NCBI RefSeq assembly: GCF_001679925.1
Contig: NZ_LYUZ01000001.1
Location: 338,210 to 402,209 of the forward strand
Reading direction: 5' to 3'
From: Leisingera sp. JC1
GTDB lineage: Bacteria > Pseudomonadota > Alphaproteobacteria > Rhodobacterales > Rhodobacteraceae
DNA length: 64,000 bases
Numbering within the stretch: position 1 is the first letter of the stretch; each line of letters starts with the position of its first letter. A model generated the notes under the pieces. The model was not told where the DNA came from. It searched no databases and saw only the letters and a list, made by a program, of their open reading frames with translations. Shown in pieces: positions 42,041 through 50,918 of this stretch. The position numbers and the translations under genes are program-made.

Positions 42041-43045
42041 ATGACCAAGAAACTGCTTCTGAAAGACGTGGCCAAACTGGCCGGTGTCAGTGAAATGACC
42101 GCGTCCCGTGCCTTGCGCGGGGCGCCGGATGTTTCTGCCAAGACCAAGGCAAAGATTGAGGAAATCGCCAGGACCCACGGCTATGTGCCAAACCGGATTG
42201 CCGGTTCCCTGTCCTCGCAATCGGTCAATCTGGTGGCAGTGGTGGTGCCGTCGCTCAACAGCTTTGTCTTCCCGGAGGTTCTCTCCGGGATTTCCGCCGT
42301 CTTGAAAGAAAGCCCCTTGAAGCCGGTGGTCGGGGTGTCGGGCTATGATCTGGAGGAAGAGGAGAGCGTCATCCGCGAAATGCTCAGTTGGCGGCCCTCT
42401 GGCCTGATTGTCGCCGGGCTGGAGCATACCGAGGTTACCCGGCGGATGCTGCAGCAGGCCGATTGCCCTGTGGTTGAGGTGATGGATGTCGATGGCGACC
42501 CCGTACGCCATTGCGTCGGCATCTCGCATCTGCAGGCCGGCCGCGGCATGGCAGAGCAGATCCTTGCCCGCGGCTACCGGAATATCGGTTTCATCGGCAC
42601 CAAGATGCCGCAGGATTTCCGCGCGCGGAAGCGCTTTGACGGTTTCACGGACGGGCTGGCGGCGCAGAGCGTGACACTTGCCGATTTGGAGCATTACTCC
42701 GGCGAAAGTTCGATCCAGACCGGCCGTCAGCTGACGTCACAGATGCTTGCGCGCAACCCTCATCTTGATTGCATCTATTATTCAAGCGACGTGATGAGCG
42801 TGGGCGGGCTGATGCATTGCTTGGCCGCGGGACTGTCGGTGCCCGGCGATATCGCTTTGGCGGGATTCAACAACCTGCAAATCCTGCAGGGCTTGCCGCT
42901 GCAACTGGCGACCACGGATGCCTGCCGCCATGAAATCGGAGAGCGTGCGGCGCGGATCATCCTGAAATCACGGGAAACCGGCGGAGCAGAGGGGCTGGTT
43001 TTCGACCGTTTGACACCCGCGATCAGCCTTGGAGAAACGCTCTAG
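42041..43045 (+). CDS. LacI-family regulator (GntR/CceR-like)
   Basis: 334 aa. The N-terminal HTH is LLLKDVAKLAGVSEMTASRALRGA, with hinge helix PNRIAGSLSSQSVN. The periplasmic-binding-like effector domain follows (about 62-330). It groups by eye with gluconate-type LacI regulators. In Rhodobacter sphaeroides a LacI-family regulator (CceR) controls central carbon genes in response to 6-phosphogluconate, a reasonable model for a regulator facing gap. GGAG precedes the ATG at 42041. The downstream small gene is probably transcribed separately. Confidence 0.88.
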   Translation: MTKKLLLKDVAKLAGVSEMTASRALRGAPDVSAKTKAKIEEIARTHGYVPNRIAGSLSSQSVNLVAVVVPSLNSFVFPEVLSGISAVLKESPLKPVVGVSGYDLEEEESVIREMLSWRPSGLIVAGLEHTEVTRRMLQQADCPVVEVMDVDGDPVRHCVGISHLQAGRGMAEQILARGYRNIGFIGTKMPQDFRARKRFDGFTDGLAAQSVTLADLEHYSGESSIQTGRQLTSQMLARNPHLDCIYYSSDVMSVGGLMHCLAAGLSVPGDIALAGFNNLQILQGLPLQLATTDACRHEIGERAARIILKSRETGGAEGLVFDRLTPAISLGETL

Positions 43046-43191
43046 CCCGGCGTAACGGCTTACTGCTGCGACAGTCAGGCAACCGCCCCAGCAGCAAACA
43101 TAGGCGATTTTTCTGGCTTTGACCGGCTGGCCGGGGCAACCTGCGGGTATGGTTCCAGTTCAGCGCGGGTTGGCCCGGTAAAGGAGTGCAG

Positions 43192-43407
43192 ATGCCCAAG
43201 TACAATGACATGTTCGAGCTTTCGGTTGAGGATATGGACCTGATCGAAACCTCATTGCGCCACACAAGGGACACTCTGTCGGAAACCCACCCAGCGGCAG
43301 GCAGCGCTGATGCGGAAACCTTGCGCCGGGTCCACGCACTGCTGGGGCAGCTCCACAATCAGAAGATTTTCTACTACCCCAAAGACAAGGTTTACGTCAG
43401 CGGCTGA
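43192..43407 (+). CDS. Conserved small hypothetical protein
   Basis: 71 aa, MPKYNDMFELSVEDMDLIE at the start, then a helical middle and a conserved-looking end HNQKIFYYPKDKVYVSG. It is acidic in its first half. It has no signal peptide and no membrane segment. I do not recognise a named family. AAGGAG lies five bases before ATG 43192; a GTG two codons earlier is less likely. It is followed by a convergent hairpin terminator. Confidence 0.65.
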   Translation: MPKYNDMFELSVEDMDLIETSLRHTRDTLSETHPAAGSADAETLRRVHALLGQLHNQKIFYYPKDKVYVSG

Positions 43408-43426
43408 CATCTTGCTAAACGAAGAA

Positions 43427-43453
43427 AGCGCTCCCCGCTGGACGGAGAGCGCT
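43427..43453. terminator. Convergent hairpin terminator
   Basis: AGCGCTC (43427-43433) pairs with GAGCGCT (43447-43453) in the 68-bp gap between the small gene and the Fe-alcohol dehydrogenase gene. AAA precedes it and TGTAA follows, so a weak bidirectional stop is likely. Confidence 0.55.
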
Positions 43454-43475
43454 GTAATGTGTGAACCGAGAATTC

Positions 43476-44621
43476 TTACATTGCGGCCTGGAACAGCTGG
43501 GCAAGGTTCTCCTCGGTCAGCTCAATGGGGTTGCCGCCGCAGGAAGGGTCAATTATGGCGCCCTTGACCAGCTCAGGGATCGCATCGGCGGTGACACCCA
43601 GTTCGCCCAGCCCGCGCGGGATGCCAAGGCTGTCGTTCAAATCTTGCACATAGCTGCGGAAGCCGTCGAAGCCGCCTTCAATGCCCAAGTAAGCCGCTGC
43701 CATGTTGAAACGGTCCGCAATCACCGGGGCATTGAACTCAAGCACGCTGGGCATGCAGACTGCGTTGGTGGTGCCGTGGTGGGTATTGAAATGCGCGCCG
43801 ATCGGATGGCTCATGGCGTGCATGGCGCCGAGGCCCTTCTGGAAGGCAGTGGCGCCCATCGCGGCCGCCGACATCATCTGGGCGCGGGCCTCGATGTCGG
43901 TGCCGTCAGCGTAGGCGCGCGGCAGATAATCCTTCACCAGCCGCATGCCCTCCAGCGCGATGCCCTGGGACATCGGGTGGTAATGCGGGCTCGAAAACGC
44001 TTCGACGCAGTGGGCAAAGGCATCGAGCCCGGTGCCAGCGGTGATGAACTTGGGCATGCCGACCGTCAGCTCGGGATCGCAGATAACCACTGCGGGCAGC
44101 ACCTTGGGGTGCAAGATGATCTTCTTCTGGTGGGTGACGCTGTCGGTGATCACAGAGGCGCGACCCACTTCGGAACCCGTGCCAGCGGTGGTCGGCACTG
44201 CGATAATCGGTGCAATGGCGTCGGCATCGGCGCGTGTCCACCAGTCGCCGATGTCCTCAAAGTCCCAAACGGGCCGGGCCTGGCCCGCCATGAAGGCCAC
44301 CATCTTGCCCAGATCCAGGCCGGAGCCGCCGCCGAAGGCGATCACCCCGTCATGGCCGCCAGCCCTGTAGGCGGCGACGCCGGCGTCCAGGTTCTTCTCA
44401 TTCGGGTTCGGATCGACCTCGGAGAACATGCCGCGGCCGAGGCCAGCGGCCTCCATGATGTCGAGGGTGCTTTGCGTGACCGGCAGATCGGCCAGTCCCT
44501 TGTCGGTGACCAGCAGCGGCTTCTTGATGCCAGCGGCGGCACAGGCATCCGCCAGTTCCTTGATCCGGCCTGCGCCGAACTTGATTGCGGTCGGGTAGGA
44601 CCAGTTTCCAACGAGAGACAT
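43476..44621 (-). CDS. Iron-containing alcohol dehydrogenase
   Basis: 381 aa group III ADH. The NAD-binding GGGSGLDLGK is at 97-106, followed by PTTAGTGSEVGRASVI. Predicted metal ligands are D200, H204, H268 and H282, with spacings matching FucO-type enzymes. It is the last gene of the minus-strand run, after the aldehyde dehydrogenase. In context it is likely to oxidise a gamma-glutamylated amino alcohol to the aldehyde. Use on a simple alcohol, or in the reductive direction, is an alternative. Confidence 0.88.
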   Translation of the reverse strand: MSLVGNWSYPTAIKFGAGRIKELADACAAAGIKKPLLVTDKGLADLPVTQSTLDIMEAAGLGRGMFSEVDPNPNEKNLDAGVAAYRAGGHDGVIAFGGGSGLDLGKMVAFMAGQARPVWDFEDIGDWWTRADADAIAPIIAVPTTAGTGSEVGRASVITDSVTHQKKIILHPKVLPAVVICDPELTVGMPKFITAGTGLDAFAHCVEAFSSPHYHPMSQGIALEGMRLVKDYLPRAYADGTDIEARAQMMSAAAMGATAFQKGLGAMHAMSHPIGAHFNTHHGTTNAVCMPSVLEFNAPVIADRFNMAAAYLGIEGGFDGFRSYVQDLNDSLGIPRGLGELGVTADAIPELVKGAIIDPSCGGNPIELTEENLAQLFQAAM

Positions 44622-44644
44622 GATGTGTTCCTTTGATGCAAGTG

Positions 44645-44674
44645 GCCCGCCCCGGGAGGAGAAACGGGGCGGGC
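44645..44674 (-). other. Junction hairpin between ALDH and Fe-ADH genes
   Basis: GCCCGCCCCG (44645-44654) and CGGGGCGGGC (44665-44674) are perfect ten-base arms in the 64-bp gap. It contains no T-tract, so it is more likely an mRNA-stability or processing element than a terminator. Confidence 0.5.
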
Positions 44675-44685
44675 GGGGCCGTCCG

Positions 44686-46074
44686 TCAGCCGGTGACCTT
44701 TTTCAGGTGATAGGATTTCGGACGGGTCAGATTGTGATAGCCGATGACCGAGAGGCCGCCGCCGCGGCCGGTGTCCTTGCAGCCGGTCCAGCAGAGGCCG
44801 GGGTCCAGGTAATCGGCGCGGTTCAAGAAGACGGTGCCGGTCTCGATCTGATCGCCCACGGCTTGCGCCCGCTCCACATCGCGGGTCCAGAGCGAAGCGG
44901 TAAGGCCAAAGTCGCTGTCATTCATGAGCCGGATGGCTTCCTCATCGGAGGAGACCTTCATGATGCCGACAACCGGGCCAAAGCTTTCCTCGCGCATCAC
45001 CCGCATATCGTGGGTGACATTTGTCAGGATCTGCGGCGTCAGGTAGGCGCCGCCGTCATCTTCGGCAAAGGTTTCGATATGGGCCACGGCGCCGGCCTCG
45101 ACCGCCTCGGCAATCTGGCCGCGCACCTCGCTGGCAAAGCGCACGTTGGCCATAGGGCCGATGGTGGTTTCAGCCTCCAGCGGGTTGCCGAGCTTGTAGC
45201 CCTTCACGATGGCAATGGCCTTCTCCAGGAAGGCATCAAACAGGCTCTCATGCACGTAGATCCGCTCGATGCCGCAGCAGCACTGACCGGAGTTGAACAT
45301 GGCGCCGTCGATCAGCGTGTCCACCGCCGCGTCCAGATCGGCGTCTTCCATGACATAGCCGGGGTCTTTGCCGCCCAGCTCGGTGCCGACGCCGGTGAAG
45401 GTGCCGGCTGCCGCGCGTTCCATCGCCTGGCCGCCGCCCACCGAGCCTGTGAAGTTCACGAAGTTGAACGCCTTGGCAGCGATCAGTTCCGAGGTGGTAT
45501 CGTGATCCAGAAAGACATTCTGGAACACATCTGCGGGAATGCCCGCCGAATGGAATGCCTGCGCCATCCGCTCACCCACCAGCAGCGTCTGGGTCGCGTG
45601 CTTCAGCACCACGGTATTGCCGGCAATCAGGGCAGGTGCCACGGTGTTGATCGCGGTCATATAGGGGTAGTTCCACGGGGCGGCCACAAAGACCACGCCA
45701 TGGGGGATACGCTTGATGTAGCGTTTGAAGGTTGCGTCCTCGCCGACCTCAATGTCCGCAAGCGACTCTGCAGCGATCTTCGCCATGTGGCCTGCACGTT
45801 CATTGAAGCCGCCGAATTCGCCGCCATAGCGCACCGGGCGGCCCATCATATGCGCGAGTTCCGGCACAATCTCATCATTCATCGCACCGACAGCGGCCAC
45901 GCCCGCCTTCACCAGATCAATGCGCTCCTGAAGCGGCCGGGCCGCCCAGGCTGCTTGCGCTGACCGCGCCCGTTCTGCCGCCGTGAAGGCGTCCTCGCGC
46001 GACAGCACCGCGCGTTCCGCAAAGACCGATCCGTCGATCGGCGAGATGCATTTCAATACCTGGCCCATTGCCAT
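44686..46074 (-). CDS. NAD(P)-dependent aldehyde dehydrogenase
   Basis: 462 aa ALDH. The cofactor loop is NFTGSVGGGQAMER. Catalytic E232 is in TELGGKDPGYV and the nucleophile C266 in FNSGQCCCGIERIYV. The first ATG has GGAG only three bases away, so the second ATG (46068) is an equally good start. It lies between the glutamine-synthetase-like ligase and the Fe-ADH genes and is likely to take the aldehyde from the latter to a carboxylate. It resembles PuuC- and GabD-like enzymes in general form. Confidence 0.9.
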   Translation of the reverse strand: MAMGQVLKCISPIDGSVFAERAVLSREDAFTAAERARSAQAAWAARPLQERIDLVKAGVAAVGAMNDEIVPELAHMMGRPVRYGGEFGGFNERAGHMAKIAAESLADIEVGEDATFKRYIKRIPHGVVFVAAPWNYPYMTAINTVAPALIAGNTVVLKHATQTLLVGERMAQAFHSAGIPADVFQNVFLDHDTTSELIAAKAFNFVNFTGSVGGGQAMERAAAGTFTGVGTELGGKDPGYVMEDADLDAAVDTLIDGAMFNSGQCCCGIERIYVHESLFDAFLEKAIAIVKGYKLGNPLEAETTIGPMANVRFASEVRGQIAEAVEAGAVAHIETFAEDDGGAYLTPQILTNVTHDMRVMREESFGPVVGIMKVSSDEEAIRLMNDSDFGLTASLWTRDVERAQAVGDQIETGTVFLNRADYLDPGLCWTGCKDTGRGGGLSVIGYHNLTRPKSYHLKKVTG

Positions 46075-46104
46075 TCACTCCATTCAGAAAGGGCCAAAGC
46101 CCTC

Positions 46105-46129
46105 TTCATCTTTCCGAAAATACTCCAGG
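46105..46129. repeat. GGAGTATTTT repeat, copy 1
   Basis: Read on the minus strand: CCTGGAGTATTTTCGG then AAAGATGAA. It matches 60704-60728 at 21 of 25 positions. A GC-rich palindromic stretch (CCGGGG/CCCCGG) lies next to it at 46133-46148. It sits between the GS-like and ALDH genes. Confidence 0.7.
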
Positions 46130-46160
46130 GGTCCGGGGGCTGGCCCCGGTGTTCTCCGGA

Positions 46161-47513
46161 TCAGGCCCGCTCGAACCCTCGGGCGATCTCGTAGTCGGTG
46201 ACCACCCGGTCGAAATCCTCGATCTCCACTTCCGCCGCGCGGACGTAGTGATCCACCACATCATCGCCAAGGGCCTTGCGCAGCATCGCCGAGCCGTTCA
46301 GTGTAGCTGCCGCATCGCGCAGGGTGCCCGGGATCATGCCGGTGTCGCCCTGATAAACATCGCCCCGGGTGGGGGCTTGCAATTCCAGCCCTTCTTCGAT
46401 GCCCGCAATGCCTGCGGCCAGCATGCCTGCCATTGCCAGATAGGGGTTCATGTCGGAGCCCGGAATGCGGCATTCTACGCGGATCGCCTTGGTGCCGTCG
46501 CCGCAGAGCCGGTAGCCCGCAGTGCGGTTGTCCACCGACCAGATGATCCGGGTCGGCGCAAAGGTGCCCTTCATAAACCGTTTGTAGCTGTTGATATAGG
46601 GCGCCATGAACGCGGTGTAGTCGGGCGCGTATTTCAGCAGGCCCGCCATATAGTTCTTCATCAGCGCGGACATGCCCAGCTCGTCGCTCTCGTCAAAGAA
46701 CGCGGGCTTGCCGTCCTGCCACAGTGACTGATGCACATGGGAGGAGGAGCCGACCTTGTCGTGGCTCCACTTCGGCAGGAAGGTCACCGCATGGCCCTGT
46801 TGCTCGGCGATTTCCTTGATCGCGTGCTTGGCAATGGTGTGGAACTCTGCCGTGTCCATCGCCGCTGCATATTTGATGTTCAGCTCCTCCTGGCCGGTCT
46901 CCGCCTCACCCTTGGAGTTCTCGATCGGCAGGCCCGCATCCCACAGGTGGTTGCGGATCGGGCGCATCACATGCTCCTCGCGGGTGGTCTGCAGGATGTT
47001 GTAATCCTCGTTGTAGCCGGAGATCGGCTCCAGGTCGCGGAAACCCGAGCGGCGGATCTCGTCAAAGCTCCTGGCGAAGAGGAAAAACTCCAGCTCGGTG
47101 GCGCACATGGCGTCGTAGCCCATCGCCTTCAGCCGGTTCACCTGCTTCTTCAGGATCGCGCGGGGGGAGTGGGAGACTTCTTCATGGGTGTGGTGATCCA
47201 GCACGTCGCACAGCACCATCACGGTGCCCTCCAGCCACGGCACCGGGCGCAGGGTGGAGAGGTCGGGCTTCATCACGTAGTCGCCGTAACCCCGCTCCCA
47301 GCTGGTCGAGGCATAGCCGTCCGGCGTCGCCATCGCCAAGTCAGTGGCCAGCAGGTAGTTGCAGCAATGGGTTTCCTCCCAGGCGCCGTTCACGAAATGC
47401 TTGGCATGGAAGCGCTTGCCCATCAGGCGGCCCTGCATGTCCACAAGGCAGACCAGAACGGTGTCAACGGCGCCATCGGCAACCTGGTCCTTAAGAGTGT
47501 CGAAGGAGAGCAT
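46161..47513 (-). CDS. Glutamine-synthetase-like gamma-glutamyl ligase
   Basis: 450 aa. Class III/GlnA-like, with catalytic blocks ATELEFFLF, FLPKWSHDKVGSSSHVHQSLW and FAPTRIIWSVDNRTAGYRLCG. Paralogues of this kind (PuuA, IpuC, GlnA3/GlnA4) join glutamate to putrescine, isopropylamine or ethanolamine instead of ammonia. The start is ATG 47513 with AAGGG eight bases upstream; a TTG at 47540 is open but lies in hairpin sequence. The neighbours (two dehydrogenases, an amidohydrolase and an importer) strongly suggest a catabolic gamma-glutamyl pathway rather than nitrogen assimilation. Confidence 0.87.
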   Translation of the reverse strand: MLSFDTLKDQVADGAVDTVLVCLVDMQGRLMGKRFHAKHFVNGAWEETHCCNYLLATDLAMATPDGYASTSWERGYGDYVMKPDLSTLRPVPWLEGTVMVLCDVLDHHTHEEVSHSPRAILKKQVNRLKAMGYDAMCATELEFFLFARSFDEIRRSGFRDLEPISGYNEDYNILQTTREEHVMRPIRNHLWDAGLPIENSKGEAETGQEELNIKYAAAMDTAEFHTIAKHAIKEIAEQQGHAVTFLPKWSHDKVGSSSHVHQSLWQDGKPAFFDESDELGMSALMKNYMAGLLKYAPDYTAFMAPYINSYKRFMKGTFAPTRIIWSVDNRTAGYRLCGDGTKAIRVECRIPGSDMNPYLAMAGMLAAGIAGIEEGLELQAPTRGDVYQGDTGMIPGTLRDAAATLNGSAMLRKALGDDVVDHYVRAAEVEIEDFDRVVTDYEIARGFERA

Positions 47514-47537
47514 GAGCGGCCCTTTGTCTGTTGCGCG

Positions 47538-47586
47538 CAAAACTTTTCCTCAAAAGTTTTGGCAAATTCCTTGAGTAAGGAATTTG
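47538..47586 (-). other. Twin perfect hairpins between dctP and the GS-like gene
   Basis: CAAAACTTTT (47538-47547), loop CCTC, AAAAGTTTTG (47552-47561) is followed one base later by CAAATTCCTT (47563-47572), loop GAGT, AAGGAATTTG (47577-47586). Both stems are perfect ten-mers and AT-rich in an otherwise GC-rich genome. They lie in the 116-bp gap downstream of dctP. Confidence 0.7.
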
Positions 47587-47629
47587 GCCCGCTGCGGCGC
47601 AGGCCAAATCCCGTGTTTCAGCGCAAGCC

Positions 47630-48664
47630 TCAGCCGTAGCGGTAAGGGCGGCCGGCCTTCTGCATGTCAGCGTTATACTTCTTGAAGATCTCCACAACCT
47701 TCGCCTTGGTCTCAGACTCGGCTGCGATTTCATCCCAGAATTTCACCGCCGCGTCTTCGACCTGCTGCCATTCGTTGTCCGGAATGGTTGTCAGCTTCAT
47801 CTTGTCGCCGTTCACACGCAGGGACGCTTCGCCGCCCCAGTACCACCACTGGCGGTAGTAATGCGACTGGTCGCAGCAGACGCGGAACAGGGTCTGCAGG
47901 TCTTCAGGCAGTTCGTTCCAGCGGCCCTGGTTGGCAAAGAACGACCCCGCCCAGGCACCGGAGATGTTATTGGTCAGGAAGTAGTCGGTCACGTCAGCCC
48001 AGCCGACGGTGTAGTCTTCTGTGATGCCGGACCAGGCGATGCCGTCCAGCTCGCCGGTCTGCACCGCGACCTCGATGTCTTCCCAGGGCAGGGTGACAGG
48101 CACCACGCCGAACTGAGCCAGGAAGCGCCCCGCGGTCGGGAAGGTGAAGACGCGCTTGCCTTTGAGGTCCTCCAGCGAATTAATCGGGTCCTTGGTGGCA
48201 AAGTGGCAGGGGTCCCAGGCGCCGGCCGAGATGTGCTTGACGCCGACCTTGGAATACTCTTCGTCCCAGATCTCGTTCAGGCCGTACTGGTTGAACAGCA
48301 CCGGGACGTCCAGCGAGTAGCGCGAGGCAAAGGGGAAGTAGCCGCCGAACACGGTGACCTCGGTGGGCGAAGCCATCGAGTCATCATCCGACTGCACCGC
48401 GTCGATGGTGCCGCGCTGCATAGCGCGGAACAGTTCACCGGTGGGGACCAGCTGATCGGCGTAGTAAAGCTCGATTTGCATCCGGTCGCCAGCGATCTTG
48501 TTGAACATGTCGATGGCAGGTTTCACCACATGTTCGGCCAGCGCCGCACCGGCATAAGTCTGCATCCGCCACTTGATGGTGGACTGGGCCAGTGCCGGGG
48601 TGGCCAGCGGTGCCGCCATGGCGCCAACGCCTGCGGACTGCAAAAACTTACGTCTTGTTGTCAT
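47630..48664 (-). CDS. dctP: TRAP transporter substrate-binding protein (DctP family)
   Basis: 344 aa. A Tat-type signal peptide (MTTRRKFLQSAGVGAMAAPLATPALAQ) with twin Arg is followed by the DctP fold. TIKWRMQTYAGAALAEHVV and RGTIDAVQSDDDSMASPTEV suggest the mandelate/taurine-binding TakP-like subgroup that binds carboxylated or sulfonated ligands in calcium-dependent manner. The Tat route implies folded export. GGAGAGGAAG precedes the ATG. It is separated from dctM by the DUF4336 gene. Confidence 0.9.
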   Translation of the reverse strand: MTTRRKFLQSAGVGAMAAPLATPALAQSTIKWRMQTYAGAALAEHVVKPAIDMFNKIAGDRMQIELYYADQLVPTGELFRAMQRGTIDAVQSDDDSMASPTEVTVFGGYFPFASRYSLDVPVLFNQYGLNEIWDEEYSKVGVKHISAGAWDPCHFATKDPINSLEDLKGKRVFTFPTAGRFLAQFGVVPVTLPWEDIEVAVQTGELDGIAWSGITEDYTVGWADVTDYFLTNNISGAWAGSFFANQGRWNELPEDLQTLFRVCCDQSHYYRQWWYWGGEASLRVNGDKMKLTTIPDNEWQQVEDAAVKFWDEIAAESETKAKVVEIFKKYNADMQKAGRPYRYG

Positions 48665-48691
48665 GTCTTCCTCTCCTCTGTTGAATTTAAA

Positions 48692-49432
48692 TCAATGCCC
48701 GTGCCCGCAGGGCGCCAGGTTTCTGAACCCTTCACGGAGCCGTTGCGGTGCATTCTCGCGAAGGATATCGCCATGCGCGAGCACGACGGTTTCCGGTTTC
48801 CATTCCAGCATCCGGGTCAGGGCTTTGCGAAGCTTGTCCCGGTTGCCGGAGAAGGAGAACCAAATGTCGATTGGCATCTTGCCGTTAGGCGCCAGGATGC
48901 CTGCGGCCCAAGCCAGCGGCCTGATCCAAAGCGGCAGCGTCTTGCTGGGCATGTTTTCGATCAGGTCGGTCAGCACCAGCACACTCGAGCGCTTGTGGAA
49001 GAATACCACCTCTGTGTGCACTTTGCTGCCGTGGACGATCAGCTGTTCAAGGTCGTCTTCCCATTCCGGTTCTGCATTGTCCTGCAGATCACGGTCAAAG
49101 CGGACGTCAACGGCCTGTTTCCGGGCCCGTTCGCGCACGTTGGGCGAGGCCCAGGCGATGGCCTCCGGATAGGCGTCAGCCCATTCCGCGATGTAGGCGT
49201 AGTGAATCCAGTTCGGGGAGACCAGGTGGCGGATGCGCCCCAACGCCTCCAGTGCCTTGGCCAGTTCCGGATTGTACTGGATCGGTGAGTGCAGGAACAG
49301 ATCGCCGTTCTGCAGCCGGATCACGGTCATGCGGGTCTGGAAGGGGATCTTGTAGAATTCAATCGGCGGTCCGTCCACGATCCAGATGTCTGGCCCCAGA
49401 GTCTGCAGGATGGGCTTATTTTCCATAGACAT
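48692..49432 (-). CDS. DUF4336-family protein within the TRAP operon
   Basis: 246 aa cytosolic protein with metallo-beta-lactamase-like layout: IWIVDGPPIEFYKIPFQTRMTVIRL at the start, HLVSPNWIHYAYIAEWADAYPEA in place of HxHxDH, and AHGDILRENAPQRL near the end. It fits the DUF4336 family of MBL-like proteins with altered metal ligands. It overlaps the dctM stop by 17 bases and lies 27 bp before dctP, so it is an integral member of the operon. A hydrolase acting on the imported compound is possible, though function is unknown. Confidence 0.7.
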   Translation of the reverse strand: MSMENKPILQTLGPDIWIVDGPPIEFYKIPFQTRMTVIRLQNGDLFLHSPIQYNPELAKALEALGRIRHLVSPNWIHYAYIAEWADAYPEAIAWASPNVRERARKQAVDVRFDRDLQDNAEPEWEDDLEQLIVHGSKVHTEVVFFHKRSSVLVLTDLIENMPSKTLPLWIRPLAWAAGILAPNGKMPIDIWFSFSGNRDKLRKALTRMLEWKPETVVLAHGDILRENAPQRLREGFRNLAPCGHGH

Positions 49433-50918
49433 ACTCCGGCAGCCACAGGGCGATTTGCGGGAACATCATGATCAGGGCGAGCGCCAGCACCATCACCGCG
49501 GCAAAGGGAATGATCGAGACATAGATGTCCTTCAGTCCGATCTCCGGCGGTGCCATCGCGCGCATCAGGAACAGGTTGTAGCCGAAGGGCGGCGTCATAT
49601 AGGCGATCTGGGTGGTGATGGTGTAAAGCACCCCGTACCAGATCAGATCAAAGCCAAGCGCCCCAACCAGCGGTACATAGAGCGGGGCCACGATCACCAG
49701 CATCGCGGTGTCATCCAGAAAGGTGCCCATCACGATGAAGCTCAGCTGCATCAGGATCAGGATCATCCAGGGGGAAAGGCCTAGCTTGGTGGTGAACAGA
49801 TCCTCGATCGCCTTTACCGCGCCCAAGCCGTCGAAGATCGCGCCAAAGGCCAGCGCCGCCAGGATGATCCACATGAACATGCAGGAGATGCCGAGGGTCG
49901 AGCGCACCGAGGTTTCGAACACGTCCTTGTTCATGCGGCCCTTCAGCACAGCGGCGAGAAAGGCGGTCATCGCACCGATGGCAGAGCTTTCCACCAGAGA
50001 GGTCCAGCCGTTCACGAAGGGCACCATCATCGCGGCGAAGATCGCCAGGGGCAGCACGCCGGAGAACAGCAGGCGGTACTTCTCCTTCATGAACACGTCC
50101 TTGTAGAACATAGCGTTCTTGCGGGTCAGGAAGGACAGCAGGCCAAGGGCCAGTGCTACGCCAAGTGCGGCTTTGGTTTCCATCGCACCCGTCAGGATCA
50201 GCAGCGGCACCAGCACCAGCGTGCCAATGGTGATGTAATTAAGGCGCAGCGGGTGGTCGGTGATCTGCTCATACTCGGCCAGATCCTCCGGGTGCATTGC
50301 GGGGCCGAGGTTCGGCTGCATCCGGGCGCGGACATAGATGTAGATGATGAACATGGTGGCCATCAGCAGGCCGGGGATCACACCAGCCAGCCACAGCTGC
50401 CCCACCGGCTGGCGCGCGATCATCGCATAGAGCACCAGCACCACCGAGGGCGGCACCAGAATGCCCAGCGAGGAGCCTGCCTGAATGGTGCCGGTCACCA
50501 GAATTTTGTCGTAACCGCGGCGCAGCAGTTCGGGCAGGGCAATGGTTGCGCCGATGGCCATGCCCGCCACCGACAGGCCGTTCATCGCTGAAATCAGAAC
50601 CATCAGGCCGATGGTGCCGATCGCCAAACCGCCCTTCACCGGCCCCATCCACACGTGGAACATCCGGTAGAGGTCGTCGGCGATCTTCGACTCCGACAGC
50701 ACGTAGCCCATGAAGATGAACATCGGCAGCGTCAGCAGCGGATACCATTTCATCAGCTTCATGGCGGCGGAGAAGGGGATTTCCACCCCGCCGGTGCCCC
50801 ACAGCAGCATGCCGGCAACCGCGCCGACAAAGCCGATGGCGCCAAATACCCTCTGGCCGGTCATCAGCATGAGCATCATGCCGGCAAACATCACGATGGC
50901 GATCCATTCGTAGGACAT
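49416..50918 (-). CDS. dctM: TRAP transporter large permease (DctM)
   Basis: 500 aa with about 12-14 hydrophobic segments. Typical DctM blocks are AMNGLSVAGMAIGATIALPELLRRGYDK and LGILVPPSVVLVLYAMI. The C-terminal half ends in a polar tail (LWLPEYVYGK). The length exceeds the usual 430 aa because of a loop near 205-300, as in the taurine/mandelate TRAP subgroup. It shares a TGATG junction with dctQ. Confidence 0.93.
   Translation of the reverse strand: MSYEWIAIVMFAGMMLMLMTGQRVFGAIGFVGAVAGMLLWGTGGVEIPFSAAMKLMKWYPLLTLPMFIFMGYVLSESKIADDLYRMFHVWMGPVKGGLAIGTIGLMVLISAMNGLSVAGMAIGATIALPELLRRGYDKILVTGTIQAGSSLGILVPPSVVLVLYAMIARQPVGQLWLAGVIPGLLMATMFIIYIYVRARMQPNLGPAMHPEDLAEYEQITDHPLRLNYITIGTLVLVPLLILTGAMETKAALGVALALGLLSFLTRKNAMFYKDVFMKEKYRLLFSGVLPLAIFAAMMVPFVNGWTSLVESSAIGAMTAFLAAVLKGRMNKDVFETSVRSTLGISCMFMWIILAALAFGAIFDGLGAVKAIEDLFTTKLGLSPWMILILMQLSFIVMGTFLDDTAMLVIVAPLYVPLVGALGFDLIWYGVLYTITTQIAYMTPPFGYNLFLMRAMAPPEIGLKDIYVSIIPFAAVMVLALALIMMFPQIALWLPEYVYGK

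Noticed and set aside
40868-42694. 608-codon frame beginning far upstream of gap
   Set aside because: The extra N-terminus runs through the LacI gene in antisense and the hexamer operator (seen as repeated Arg-Tyr). GAPDH homology starts exactly at ATG 41896.
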